From the NCBI GenBank assembly GCA_911728455.2, contig OU452234.1, forward strand, positions 5,904,549 through 5,968,548: DNA of 64,000 nt, given 5' to 3'. The translations under genes and the position numbers were made by a program. The notes beneath the pieces were generated by a model. It was not told the origin of the DNA and made no database searches. It was given only the letters and a program-made list of their open reading frames with translations. Shown piece after piece: positions 45,907-56,885 of the stretch. The stretch's first letter is position 1; every line of letters begins with the position of its first letter. Source of the stretch: Marthasterias glacialis. Taxonomy: Eukaryota > Echinodermata > Asteroidea > Forcipulatida > Asteriidae.

Positions 45907-46240
45907 TAGCACCATTAATAGTGCCAATACGCTGGACTACCTCCGCTTCTTGGCCCTACAAACGCAATTATCAAAAATCAGGGATCAATTTTCAAATCAA
46001 AACTTACACTTTTTTGGCAAAATTTGTCCATCGATGATCTCTGTATCATTGCGCCAGAGTCTCAAGTACATTAAATCCGAAGTATAATGACTTATTTTGG
46101 TGGAATTTTATGAAAAATCTCAGCGCTGATACATACACATTTCAACATCGTCGGAGCCATGATCCCTGATTTTGGACAATTACGTTCGTAGGGCCAAGAA
46201 GCGGAGGTAGTCATGCATATTGGCACTATTTATGGGGCTA
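45907..46240. mobile_element. MITE with long inverted ends and 8-9-bp target duplication
   Basis: Ends TAGCACCATTAATAGTGCC and, inverted, TAGCCCCATAAATAGTGCC, with inner arms CTACCTCCGCTTCTTGGCCC / GGGCCAAGAAGCGGAGGTAG. GTTCGCTTC is present on both outer sides (45,898-45,906 and 46,241-46,249). The duplication length and TAG ends point to a hAT-like origin. No transposase frame. Confidence 0.85.
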
Positions 46241-46249
46241 GTTCGCTTC

Positions 46250-47261
46250 AATTTGTCGGGCAAATTATTTTGCAGCATCCATAATGATTATTCTGTGTGT
46301 TGGGCAATGTTTTGTCATCTGCTCTATTTTTATTACTAGACCTACTTACATTCACACACATTCGTAAACAAGTACAATTTATTTGTTTACAACAATCATA
46401 GCCCTCAAACTGTTTGGAGGATGGAGGGTTACGATTGTCACAACTACAATTGAACATAATTGAACTAGAACACTTTAAATTAAACAATCTGATTTGTTTG
46501 AGGTTAAGGTTTCGGTCAGATTAGTCTTATTTGATTGGATTTGTTACTGCCTTTGTCCATTTTTTCTAAGTTGGCGAACATACACTTTTCACACATCTCA
46601 TTTTAATGTTACAGCATGTAGAGTAGACCGTTAGGCGTTACTCGTTTGTTTGACAAATTCTGCAAACATTACAAATGACTTTTGTGCCCAATGCAATGGC
46701 AATGCCAATGCATATGCATTCCGGTTTGAAAACGTGAGTGTACAGTTGGCAAACATTTGTGTTGTTTTCAGAGTGGAACGCACCCCAAACTGCCAGAGCC
46801 TATCAAAGTCTAAAAGACAATCAAAATAATGACAATCGACATCTTTTCCTGATGTGTATTGAATACAGTATTATTCTGGTGAAAATAGGGACCGAAAATA
46901 GGTGATGACCGGAAACGGGTAACCCTACGATATGTTGAATATTGACAATTTTGTTATGATGAAGCAATCATTTCACGACGCTAACGGAACTGGTACAAAG
47001 TGTCAGACAAGCCCCACCTAAATCCTTTAACCGCCAAGAAATTAACTGTTACAAATATTTGTATAACACACACAAAAAAACAATTTAAACTTCAGAAAAG
47101 ATGCCGAATCCGACCACCACTTTTTTCACTTTAAACTTGTTGTAAGAAGGTTGTTATCATATCAAGATCGTTCAATGATTCATAACTTTAAGTGAACAAA
47201 ATTGCGTTCGGATTTGGCATCTTTTCCACACATCTGGTTCAATTTTGTGTTTCTTTCTTAC
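46250..47261. other. Intergenic or 5' intron, no gene seen
   Basis: AT-rich with no conserved ORF. It separates the start of the coiled-coil gene from the possible exon at 47,262. Confidence 0.4.
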
Positions 47262-47313
47262 CTCTTTTTGAGTAGAGATTTCAAGCTTTTCAACAAGGTA
47301 AATTTCTAGCATT
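47262..47313 (-). CDS. Possible small first exon
   Basis: ATG then L-E-I-Y-L-V-E-K-L-E-I-S-T-Q-K-E, ending at GTAAGA on the minus strand. It lies 2 kb upstream of the coiled-coil start. Because that start has an in-frame stop just before it, this exon would be an upstream ORF, a 5' UTR exon, or part of an unseen gene. No partner exon was identified. Confidence 0.2.
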
Positions 47314-49310
47314 TTGTTGACTCAACACGCTGAGGAAATCAAAATTAATTCCAACGTTCCTGCTCACAAGCGCGATGAATGAGGGCGCACGCTGGTGGCA
47401 ATTTGTTTGGAAAACTCTTAGCCAATCAGCGAACAGGAAGCAAAGCTGTCTAGAGAGGGCGCACTTCATTTTTCTGCCCGCCTGTTTTTTTTTTGGTTTT
47501 TTTTCTGCATCTGCACACTCACACATCATAAGCATAAAGTGATTTTTTTTCTTACAGAATCGTAAAATTTTCCTTTTATCTAATTCTTTTGTAATTTTTG
47601 TAAGCATAGTTTCATAATATTTACATACATTATCATTATGATAACGTGCATAGCTCCAGTTTGAAAAAATAAACATGTTTAATAATAACATTAGTAACTC
47701 TGTTAAATCAAGTAAATCAAGTTTACCTTGTAACTTATCATTGTTGGGGGTCATAGAATAACACTCCTAAGATTTCATTTTAAAATAAGTTATATTTTAT
47801 AAATCCAATCTTATTTTATGACCTTGTAATTTATACAATCATACATGTTTACTAGAAAATGAGGAAAACATCCATACTGAGGTCTCAAAATATTTTTATG
47901 ATATAAAAATTAATTATAATGTGGAGAATTATTTAAGCAGCTAAATGAAGGCCTATCCATAAATAAATGACGAACCATCCATTTTAGGTTCGTAGGCCTA
48001 TTTAATAATTCTCTTTGGTTAATTCTAAATTTTAAAAGTATCTTTACTTAAATACAAAACATTTCTTGTAAATGCAGCCAAGTTCAAAAATATGATCACT
48101 TAAATTTCATACAAAAATATGAATACATTTCATCAAATCTTCATACCAAACAGAAGACTTCATATGATTATTTGTCAGTCTTTGGTTAGGGTTTTTTTTT
48201 TTGTCAAAGCTTGATTTTAAAACTTTCATGGTACAAAGCCAAGTTTACAAATACATTTCTTCAAAACCCTACCCCTTTAGATAACATTTCGAGATCTTTG
48301 TTCATGAAGCTTTCAATCATTTTGAAGTACTGTAAAAACTTAAATTTGATGGATGCTACACACAATAGCAATTATGTATTGCTTACTTTTTAAAATTTAT
48401 TTATTTTGAGGTATTTTGGAGTGTTAAAAAAAACAATTTACATTGATTCGCAAATACACTGATTAATAGTGACTATAAATCCAATAATATAGAAATCACT
48501 TCAATTTCATACAAAAATATGAACACTTACAAACTGAAGACTGTTTTACATTTTTGGTTGAGGAAGTTCTTTTCACAAAATCTTAATGTTAAAGATTAAT
48601 GGGATACTGATAAAGATATTATGTTGTAACAAAAATATTCCATTACAAACAAGAGTACCTACAAGTCTTACATCACATTTCTTCAAATATTTGTCTCCCT
48701 TAAAAAAGTTATTTTAGGAGGACTTTGTTGAACAAACTTCAAATTAATAGGTTTAAAGTACTGTAAAGAATGATATTTTTCTTGATGATGGATGTTATTT
48801 CTACCAGGTCGCCCATTCTTTGACAACCACTGGTCTCCCATTGGTCTTCCATGAGTCCCTGCGTGTGCAGAGACACAATAAAAACTTTTAACAATACTAA
48901 ACAATAACATCAACATTAGACACAGTCTAAAACATTACACGGTACGAAAATTGGGATTGTCGAATTTCAAATTGTGTTTTTTTGTTGGAGGGCGTGCAAA
49001 GTATTATAACTATAAAATCTTCAATGAGTAAAAAAGAATGGATCGCGCCCAGTGTTAACTTGTCAGGGAAATATAAAGGGGCTAGGGACAGGGGTTTGAA
49101 ATAATTTGCAATGTTTCTCTGACTGTATCAAATGATATTTGATTAACGAGGGTATTTTCCACGTTTTACAGAAAGCTTCTGCTGGAGACACATTTCAGAA
49201 GTTAACTGAATGAAGTATCCCAATGCCTGCATCTGTGATTGTATTTAGCCAAGCACAACATGGCAAAAAGCTGTTGCAAACAAAATGTCAAGAAAGACTG
49301 AATATGTTGC
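47314..49310. other. AT-rich intergenic stretch
   Basis: The first ~170 bp are richer in GCGC-like words (GAGGGCGCACGCTGG, GAGGGCGCACTTC) and could be promoter-proximal. From 47,500 on the sequence is AT-rich with repeated CATACAAAAATATGAA words (48,108, 48,510) and no supported gene. Confidence 0.4.
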
Positions 49311-49495
49311 ATAGGAAATTATAACTAGTAAACTAGTGAAATTTGCGGGTACAACCAGGTAAAAATCTGGTGGCTCTGAAAGGAGCCGGTGCGGTCTTGA
49401 CGTTTCAAACAGTATACTCTGCTCGTCTTCAGGAGAATGCATTTTACATGGTTGTACCCGCAAATTTTACTAGTTTACTAGTTATAGTTTCCTAT
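49311..49495. mobile_element. Foldback element, ~48-bp arms
   Basis: ATAGGAAATTATAACTAGTA at the left pairs with TACTAGTTATAGTTTCCTAT at the right; GCGGGTACAACCA / TGGTTGTACCCGC pair further in. The loop holds GACGTTTCAAACAGTATACT, a motif also seen near 18,080. Confidence 0.85.
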
Positions 49496-49914
49496 CCTTC
49501 ACACCATGCAAAGCTTCAAACATCACTTATGTTGCATAGTTCTACAATAAGTCATTAATGAGGATGTATGCTATGCATAGAATTTGTTGAGTTCAAGGCA
49601 ATACTTCAAAAATTTCAGTAAATTATTAAGTATTATTAATCTTTCACAATAGCTTTGTCACTCGTGTAGAAAATCAAGAAGCCTTCTGTGAGGAATAGTG
49701 TGCACTTTGGGCTCCCTGCAAATTTTTGGTTGGCAGATGCATTTGTTCAGCTAGTAATTCAGCTCAACAGCTCCAGCAGCTGAGCCCTAGATGTATGCAG
49801 CTGACGTCTTGAGCAAAGATAATGAGCCTTGCTTTGGGTTTATCCTGCCTGCCCTCCAAGACAGTTCCTGTCAACTGCAGTGAGGAGTATGCTAGACAGC
49901 ACTATGATGTTTGT

Positions 49915-49935
49915 TCACGTGTTGCTGCTCAAGTC
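49915..49935 (-). CDS. SLC30A1: SLC30A1-like gene, tentative terminal exon
   Basis: After the acceptor TTATTCTTAG the phase 0 frame reads D-L-S-S-N-T and stops (TGA). It would give a very short cytosolic tail compared with vertebrate ZnT1; read-through of the previous donor would also stop within a few codons. Sequence below it would be 3' UTR. Confidence 0.5.
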   Translation of the reverse strand, partial: DLSSNT

Positions 49936-50111
49936 CTAAGAATAAATCAAACACAACAATTTGTGATCAAACATGTGTAAAAATTTCTTTGGTGTACACA
50001 ACTTAGGATTAGTAATGACTGATAATGATAGGGAAAAATTTAATTTTGATTTGAAAGCTTACTTCATACAAACTTGACACCTGTACCAGTGGAAAACTTG
50101 TTGAGATGGAA

Positions 50112-50211
50112 GGTGGCAGCAGACTTAAGAGGTAAATTCATTGTTTGTGTAAGTGTGCATGCTCATAATTATGTAAACAATGGAAAATTACCTGGTATGT
50201 CTGTTGCCACC
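50112..50211. mobile_element. Palindromic MITE with splice-donor-like arms, copy 4
   Basis: GGTGGCAGCAGACTTAAGAG and TGGTATGTCTGTTGCCACC, core GCATGCTCATAATTATGTAAAC as in copies 2 and 3. It lies in the last intron of the transporter. Confidence 0.8.
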
Positions 50212-50419
50212 TACCGCCCCCAAATCCTCTAATGTGCAGTGAATTTAAGTGGGAAATACTGCTATGTGGGAGCAAAATGTGGAAATAACCACACAGGAAC
50301 ATATCCAATGTTTTCTGGAAAGCATGGCCATCTATAAACTTGCTTAAGTAAACCAGTGCTTAGCTAGATGATTGGCTATAGTTTGCTCTTTCAAAATGTA
50401 ATGACGTCTCATACCTTAA

Positions 50420-50622
50420 AGGGGCTATGTCGTCATGATTATAGAAGTAAATGGAATAACCCAGTTACTACGTGCGCATGCGTGCCGGCGGTCACATCAA
50501 TTTGAAAAACACGGCATCCTTTGTGATTTATCCGCAAGCGTGTGCATGTGCAGTATCTGGGTGAGAGTTTATCTTTCCATGTACAGCCACACGCCTGCTA
50601 TAATCATGATGACACAGCCCCT
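50420..50622. mobile_element. TTAA-flanked MITE
   Basis: 203 bp with ends AGGGGCTATGTCGTCATGAT and, inverted, AGGGGCTGTGTCATCATGAT; TTAA at 50,416-50,419 and 50,623-50,626. A piggyBac-type non-autonomous element. Confidence 0.85.
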
Positions 50623-50990
50623 TTAAAGACGCCCACGAAGGATCACCTTTGACCAGTGCACGCATTGTACGTAAACTATGTACGAGTACATGATCGTTTT
50701 GTGCCACAGAAATAGTCGTCGGGTAATAGTGACGAGCGGACTTCTTTAAGATTAGTGACAACTGTTTCTGTATTTCAATAATCATAGACTTTTTTTAATT
50801 CAATCTGAATAGAAAAAGGGCTTTCATCGTGAAACCTTGTTTCCTTATCTAAAGATAGAAAACTACCACAACATTTCTGTAAACAGGTGAAATGTAAAGT
50901 AAACTTCCAAATCTTATTGCATTTCTATACCTCAAATCCCTCATCCCTAATTCCCTGTAACTCTTCTCCTAAAGTTTAAAATAAACTCAC

Positions 50991-51134
50991 TTTTATTGAC
51001 TCGTGTAACACTGTTGCTGCATAAATTCTCTGGTTGTCGAGGTAACTTTTAACATTTTCAGCCATGTTCGTATAATCTTCATTGTTGTGAAACAAAATGT
51101 GAGCTGTTGCTACGTACGTCTGTCCATCAGCACC
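50991..51134 (-). CDS. SLC30A1: SLC30A1-like gene, C-terminal domain exon
   Basis: 48 codons: G-A-D-G-Q-T-Y-V-A-T-A-H-I-L-F strand, then helix Y-T-N-M-A-E-N-V-K-S-Y-L and the strand I-Y-A-A-T-V. It corresponds to the ZnT1 segment I-I-A-T-A-H-I-K-C and beyond. Acceptor TTTTCCTCAG, donor GTGAGT. Confidence 0.9.
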
Positions 51135-51204
51135 CTGAGGAAAACATAAACAAAGTCGATCGTAGAAATCTAAAATGATGGTGGTAATGTGTGTTGTGAT
51201 TTTT

Positions 51205-51505
51205 CATGCCGAGTGGGCCCCTCAGAGTGCCTTACACTATTATTACCCCTATTCATCGAACCCTAAGCATTGGAACCATCTCAACTCCTTAGGGGTATGC
51301 AGAACCGGCAACCAAATGGGCGAACATGCTTCTTGTCATTCACACCAACAACCTTTATACCCTCACAGCTACCCATACTCCTGGGTGACGAGAAGCAGTT
51401 GTAGTCAAGTATCTTGCTCCAGGACATAGTGTCATGATCAAGATTCCAACCCCAAATCTGATGACTTGAGTTTGATGTGCTAGTCCATTTGCCACGACAC
51501 ATAAT
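51205..51505 (-). mobile_element. tRNA-derived SINE, family 3 relative
   Basis: CATCTCAACTCCTTAGGGGT, GGGTGACGAGAAGCAGTTGT and CAAGTATCTTGCTCCAGGAC match 34,388-34,690. The head lies near 51,490. It sits in the intron where the missing transporter exon would be expected. Confidence 0.75.
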
Positions 51506-52221
51506 AGAAATGAAACATGGGGTGCAGTGGTGTAACTAGCTCTGCATATTATTTCAATACCAATCAGCAATGGGCAAAAGAGCTCATACAAGAAACACCA
51601 AGTCTTTATGAAAACTAACAAAAAAGCAAAAAACTCAAAACTTGCACTTATAGGCCGCTTTTAAATGGCATTGGACATGTGGAACAAAACCTTTTCTAAC
51701 CTTAAAGCCCCAGCTCAACATTGGTAAACTGACTGTAAATGCTACCACTTTTTGCAAAAATCAAGATATCTGTAATAAAACCAACCTATGAAAATGTCAG
51801 CTCATTTTGTTGTTCCATTTGCGAGAAACAGTAAAAATGCAATTCATCATTTTAGTACGCATTCCTATAAGTAGAGTTTGTCTCACTGAGATGAAAACCA
51901 ACTATGGATCTTATTTCATTTATTATTTGAAACGATAGCACGAAATATGTCAAGGAATGTTTTCTACCATCATTATCTTCACACCATGTAAGGTAGAAGT
52001 AAATCTGTGAACCTTAAACAATGCTTTGTATCCTGGATGTCATTGCAGTATTCATGTTAAATTGAAATCCTCAAGAGAAAACAAAACTTTCAGACATTTT
52101 ATGGAAAATTGACAACTTGATTGGCTAACCTTCCAAAGCAAATGTTAAATCTAAACTTTAATAGCACCCAAAAGCTTGCTTAGCTTTGCCATATCAAATT
52201 CTTTCGATGAAAGATACTCAC
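51506..52221. other. Transporter intron, no exon found
   Basis: I searched the minus strand for a codon run H-V-W (CAY GTN TGG) with splice sites and found none. The stretch is AT-rich and otherwise featureless. Confidence 0.5.
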
Positions 52222-52304
52222 ATTTTCCTGACACTGTTCTCTGATTTCGTTGAGATTAAGTTCCGGTGGTAAAGACTGCAAAAGAATCCTACTTGATTGA
52301 CGAA
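52222..52304 (-). CDS. SLC30A1: SLC30A1-like gene, start of C-terminal domain
   Basis: F-R-Q-S-S-R-I-L-L-Q-S-L-P-P-E-L then N-L-N-E-I-R-E-Q-C-Q-E-N; matches the ZnT1 pattern L-L-Q-T-V-P-K-Q-I-D-I. Acceptor TTGATTGCAG, donor GTGAGT. Joins in phase to the TM5-6 exon. Confidence 0.9.
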
Positions 52305-52429
52305 CTGCAATCAACAAGAAAAGACACGTCTTCAAAATTAAAATCAGTGCTGGGTCCAATTTTATACAGTAAATAAAGCTGAACAAATTTGCATGCTCTG
52401 ACTTGGTAATTTCAATTCAATATCAGGGC

Positions 52430-53430
52430 CAACAAAGAAAAACTGACTAGAACGGGATTTGAACCTGCTTAACAGACCGATCCATTTAGCCCTGCCTACC
52501 GACATGTTGACCAATCACGGCCTCGACAAAGCCACTAATAGTCCGACAAAATCTGTTAAAAATCCTGTTAGAAAAGTAGACAAACCACTGCCATTGTTCT
52601 GACATACAACTGCAAACACAATTGTACTAACTTTTGTTTTGTTTTAATTCTTAGAATTTCTGGTGGTGCAAATCACACAGCAGTATACAGTACCTGTACA
52701 GTCGTGTAATGGTTTAACAGTGTTGTTCTCTGCATCATTCTTTGGACTCCATACTGTTCACTTGGATCTTGCCTTTTTAACTGTTTGTTTGATTGCTTTT
52801 CTTGCATTCTCTCTAATTGTTTTAATAAATTCTGTTTTTTAGAATCAATTTTATTTTTTAAAAGTGTAAATTTAAAACGCAATTCAGCCTAACGGCTGCC
52901 GTGTTTTTTATTGAAATAAACCAATAATAATAATAATAATTCACAAAAACCGTGTACATGTACATTGTAGGTGTGTGTATCTGATACGTGTGTGTGGAGG
53001 CAACCGAACCACTGCTGCGATCATGGCAAGAAAGTGACGCCATGTGCTGTTGTTAAGGTAAGCGGGGCTTAATGGATCGGTCTGTATGCCAGCTCTCTAC
53101 CAACTGAGCTATTTAGCCCTACGATGACGGTCTCCCTGTTTTGTCAATATCTTCATTCGGGGGTGCCAGTCAGAAGCCATTCAACCTGAAACTGCCGTAT
53201 AACCAGGGATCACACCCAAGTTAACGATACAACCTGGGAAGCAGCAGGACAGGGAATCACCTTAAGGGGATGTGACTTTTCATTTCAAACATCAAGTAAT
53301 AAACCACAAGGGGAACATAATTGGGCAGTTTTAATTCATTTTTGGGGTGAACAAAGAAAAATTGACTAGAACAGGATTTGAACCTGAAACCTCTGGATCA
53401 ACATGCCAGCGCTCTACCAACTGAACTAAC
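52430..53430. mobile_element. Family 1 SINE fragments (three pieces)
   Basis: Pieces at about 52,430-52,500 and 53,340-53,430 (minus orientation: ...CACCCC / GGGGTGAACAAAGAAAAATT then GATTTGAACCTG) and 53,060-53,330 (head CTCTACCAACTGAGCTATTT plus tail). The first ends in an inverted copy of a segment found at 53,066-53,083, which suggests rearrangement. An (ATA)n run lies near 52,922-52,940. Confidence 0.6.
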
Positions 53431-53997
53431 AATTAGCATGTTACAGGTATTTTGCCTACTGAATGTGGCATACGCAAAAGTATTTGTTTTTTTTCCAGTT
53501 CGAAACATCATCACTTGTCAAAATTCGTTTAGAAAAAAAAAGTATAAATCTCTTTAGCTCCTCAGTGATTTTTTTTTACAATTTCTTTTTCCTCGTGTAA
53601 ACTTCAAACCTCACATATAGCCTTAATCTTGCTACAGACCTAAGCTCACATGGTGGTAAAAGTTCAAAGTCAAGCCTCATTGGCTGTTAAATAACTCACA
53701 CGTAGATACTTATTTATCAAAACACATGCAACATGTCATCAACTTTTTGGCAGGTAGTGCTACTGCCCTCTGAGTGAAAAAACAAAAATCCACATTGCAT
53801 CCTTGCCTCCTGCCAAAAATCATCACGACACAAGGCCCAATTTCATGGGGCTGCTTACCAGTGTATTCTGCGCTTTAGGCATCCTGTAACGTGCATATTT
53901 CGATGGGCCGCATTGGGCGTTTTTTTGGTTTACCCATCCCTGGTAACATTCCTGGATCCGTGCTTGCACGCAGTAAATTCTCAAGAATCACACTTAC

Positions 53998-54189
53998 ATA
54001 AAGGTATGGTAGTCACTGTGATTATAGCAACAATGATGTGGCTCATGGCTGGATCTACGTAGTGTCTCCATTCATAGTCTGTCAACCAGATGAATAGAGC
54101 GCTGATGATCACCACGACCGAGCCCAGTGCGTCTCCCAGAACATGTAGAAACACACCCCTCATGTTCAGATAGGCATGTGATGATGTTT
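53998..54189 (-). CDS. SLC30A1: SLC30A1-like gene, TM5-TM6 exon
   Basis: N-M-R-G-V-F-L-H-V-L-G-D-A-L-G-S then V-V-V-I-I-S-A-L-F-I-W-L (TM5), an exposed Y-E-W-R-H-Y loop and TM6. H and D of H-V-L-G-D are the membrane zinc-site residues of the family. Acceptor TTGATCTCTTCAG, donor GTAAGT. Confidence 0.95.
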
Positions 54190-54516
54190 CTGAAGAGATC
54201 AATCAAAAATACCAAAAAATGAGCTCTTCCAAGAAGTATGGTTTTTAATCAAACTTTCCCAAGTTAGTTTCAGCATACCATTCTCCCAGTATTCTGGATT
54301 GAAATGCAATAAAAACTCATCTTTCTCAAACATTTACGTCTTTTTCCATTTAATTTCAATCATTTAAAAAAAAAAAATTCTAAGGCAACTAAATCATTAT
54401 TTCACTACAGATTCTTTTAACTCCATTCCAAAATGACATGTGGCATTGAAGAATGCCCCACATTTATCTTTGAAATTGAGCCCTCACATTGGCCAGAAGT
54501 TTTTCCAACCTGGGAC

Positions 54517-54569
54517 CCTATTTGGCAAAATGCCAGCCAGGCCCGGGGCGAGGCATTTTGCCAAATAGG
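54517..54569. repeat. Perfect 18-bp inverted repeat, 17-bp loop
   Basis: CCTATTTGGCAAAATGCC and GGCATTTTGCCAAATAGG. An intronic hairpin of unknown meaning. Confidence 0.9.
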
Positions 54570-54724
54570 CAATGGAATTGGCCACTGCCAAAGAAAACCT
54601 CTTTATGCTCACATAACTCCAGCCATGGTCATTACTGGCTGGATAGGTGGCACCCTACACTGTGGGTCTGTGGTAAATAATTATGTGTTTTATCACATAA
54701 TAATTTTAATTGTTCCAAATTTTC

Positions 54725-55165
54725 CGGTCTACCTCCACTGGACTTGGGCAAGCAGAATAATGGTTAAGTCTATGCCAGTATGACATCCACCTACTTTTTC
54801 TGAGTTTACTGGTCTAAATCCACTGAACATGGGCAAGCTGATTAAATGGTCAAGTCTATGCCAGTATGACATCCACCTATGATACTTGATCTAAGTTTAC
54901 CAGTCAAAATCCAATGGACTTGGGCCAGCAGAATAATGGTCAAGTCTATGCCAGAATGACATCAACCTACAATACTTGGTCTAAGTTTACTGATCTAAAT
55001 CCACTGGACGCTGATTATTGGTCAAGTCTATGCCAGAATGACTTCCACCTATGATACTTGTTCTGGGTTTACTGGTCTAAATCAACCGGACATGGGCAAG
55101 CTGATTAAATGGTCAAGTCTATGCCAGAATGATATCAACTTACGATACTTGTTCTGAGACCAAAG
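54725..55165. repeat. Tandem repeat, ~88-bp unit, about five copies
   Basis: Each unit has TCTATGCCAG(T/A)ATGACATCC, a CCTATGATACTTG-like word and AGTTTACTGGTCTAAATCCA in order. It ends 17 bp before the His-rich loop exon. Confidence 0.8.
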
Positions 55166-55181
55166 AGTCATGAAGTCTCAC

Positions 55182-55425
55182 CTTTTTCACAGTCCTTACT
55201 CTTGTGTCCCGTTTGTGTCTCTCCTCCGTTGATTTCGACTTCCAGGACGTCCTCTGATGCATGGGAAACCGTTCCATTCTGAAGCGGCTGTTCAACACCG
55301 ACTACCTCCTCCAAGTCTTCATTTTACAGCTTCTGTTGCCTTTAACTTGTTCCATTTGGATCTTTTGGTGTGGGCATTAGTATGTTCGCCACTACTAATT
55401 CCATGGGTGTGGCCATGTGCCCCAC
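55182..55425 (-). CDS. SLC30A1: SLC30A1-like gene, His-rich loop exon with +1 frameshift
   Basis: Entered in phase 1 it reads G-G-A-H-G-H-T-H-G-I-S-S-G-E-H and then K-A-T-E-A-V-K stop. Shifting by one base at an A4 run (plus-strand TTTT at 55,322-55,325) restores a long frame, E-D-L-E-E-V-V-G through C-E-K, which joins the next exon in phase. The exon is 244 nt where 243 is expected. It codes the cytosolic zinc-binding loop between TM4 and TM5. A real mutation or a one-base sequence error are both possible. Confidence 0.85.
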
Positions 55426-56274
55426 CTGGAAAAAAAAGTAAAGATGATACATTCAAACTTAATAAAGTTAAGTTATAATACCTAACTGCTTGCATTCGAA
55501 AAGAGGAATTGGAATTTTTGAACCCAAAAGTTTACTTTGTATGAGTTTGATGAAATTGTTCATAGGATGTTTGTATGGTGTTTATCAAAACTAAATGATT
55601 GAAATGAATGTACTCTTTCACAAAAAAAATAAAAATAATAGAAGACTGATCATTCTCAGATTAAACAAGTCAAACAAATGTGAGCAAAAAGGGCGTGGTT
55701 TGGGGGCGTTGGAGCATCAACTTATACTAAAACTGTATGAGCTGGTCATATTTTTGTGTGATACTAAATATCTTCTGACAAGTGCAAGTGAATGACCACT
55801 GGGTTACACACCTATGTTAACACCCCTAAAAAATGTATATTCCTGTACTTAATCCTATCCCTAAACCCCACCATAACCCTAGCCTTATATATGACTCTTC
55901 CTCTGTGCTGTACACAGATACAGAGTCCTAGATGTGAGGGCCCATTTCTGGGGATATCTGACGTCCAAAACCCACTGCCCAAACTTGTATGGCCATGGAA
56001 TGTTTATCCGGTGAGATTAGTAGCTTCTTACAGGTAAGATTTGAATGATTGAGCTCTGAAATTTTTCCGCCCCAGAAATGGACCCTCATGTCCAGGACGT
56101 CACTGTGGTATTTATACAAAAGTGAAGGCCTCCAGGGCTAACCCCTACGTGTAGATCACAAGGAATTATCAAAACATAATAGAGTTGTTTGAACAAAGTT
56201 CAGTCACCCTTCACATGGGTAGAAGTCTGACCAAAGAAAATCACACAGCAATACATTCACCAGGCTAGACTCAC
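55426..56274. other. Transporter intron
   Basis: No gene. Contains imperfectly inverted words GAGGGCCCATTTCTGGGG (55,938) and CCCCAGAAATGGACCCTCA (56,073), a probable small MITE of about 150 bp (55,930-56,092). Confidence 0.5.
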
Positions 56275-56491
56275 CATGAGCTCCGAATAAGCATAGCCCA
56301 ATTCCATTGACGACCAAACCCACACTACCAACAATCAGAATCAGCACAGGATTCTCAATAGTCTCCAGGGTGATCAATCGCTGGATCGCATCCACAAAGA
56401 TTGTAAAACAAAGGGCCATCAGTAAGACCGAGTTAACGAGAGCTCCTAACACTTCAGCTCGCTGCCATCCACTTGTGTTACTCTTGGATAT
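56275..56491 (-). CDS. SLC30A1: SLC30A1-like gene, TM3-TM4 exon
   Basis: Starts I-S-K-S-N-T-S-G-W-Q-R-A-E-V-L-G, the family signature after TM2, then TM3 (L-V-N-S-V-L-L-M-A-L-C-F) and TM4 (L-I-V-G-S-V-G-L-V-V-N), ending L-F-G-A-H before the His-rich loop. Acceptor CTGTATATTTAG, donor GTGAGT. Upstream exon(s) with TM1-TM2 were not found below 64,000. Confidence 0.95.
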
Positions 56492-56597
56492 CTAAATATA
56501 CAGGAGAAACAAAAACAGCAGAATTATCGTCCCCAGGCCTGATAGTTTGTTCTTGTAAGAGCAAGACAGTTTTTTCTTAGTAAAGGGCACCTTTCTG

Positions 56598-56885
56598 AGG
56601 GAAATTGAAAATTCCACTGGAACATTTTGAAAGGTAGCAAGGCAGTAGTCGGGGCATGGAGGCAATTGCCTCCATTGCAACAAGCCTTCATCCCAGTGCA
56701 CAACCACTGGTGGCCCACTGAATGGAAAGGCTTTGCCGCATCAGCACGACATTGTCAAGCTGGGAAATTGAAAATTCTACTGGAACATTTCAAAAGGTAG
56801 CAAGCAATGGTCAGGACATGGAGTCAAGTGCCTCCATGAAGCATCAAGCCGGAGTCCCAGTGCACAACCACCGGTGGCCCGGTCA
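56598..56885. repeat. Direct duplication, ~120 bp, offset ~160 bp
   Basis: GGAAATTGAAAATTC, ACTGGAACATTT, GAAAGGTAGCAAG and CCCAGTGCACAACCAC occur in order at 56,598-56,714 and 56,758-56,885. Confidence 0.8.

Larger units (their letters stand above)
49915..56491 (-). other. SLC30A1: Gene span (partial): ZnT1-type zinc transporter
   Basis: Cation diffusion facilitator family; ZnT1-type proteins export zinc from the cytosol, mostly at the plasma membrane, as a homodimer with Zn/H+ exchange. Five internal exons and a tentative last exon are visible. They cover the end of TM2 region, TM3, TM4, the His-rich loop, TM5 (with the zinc-site H-x-x-x-D as H-V-L-G-D), TM6 and part of the C-terminal domain. 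TM1-TM2 are not in the window and must lie upstream (higher coordinates) or be lost. SLC30A10 is the alternative paralogue. Oddities: a one-base frameshift in the loop exon and no exon for the conserved H-x-L-H-V-W strand. Confidence 0.85.

Noticed and set aside
47290..47754. 154-codon minus ORF
   Set aside because: AT-rich, low-complexity composition; only the small ATG exon at its 3' end has a donor, listed separately with low confidence.
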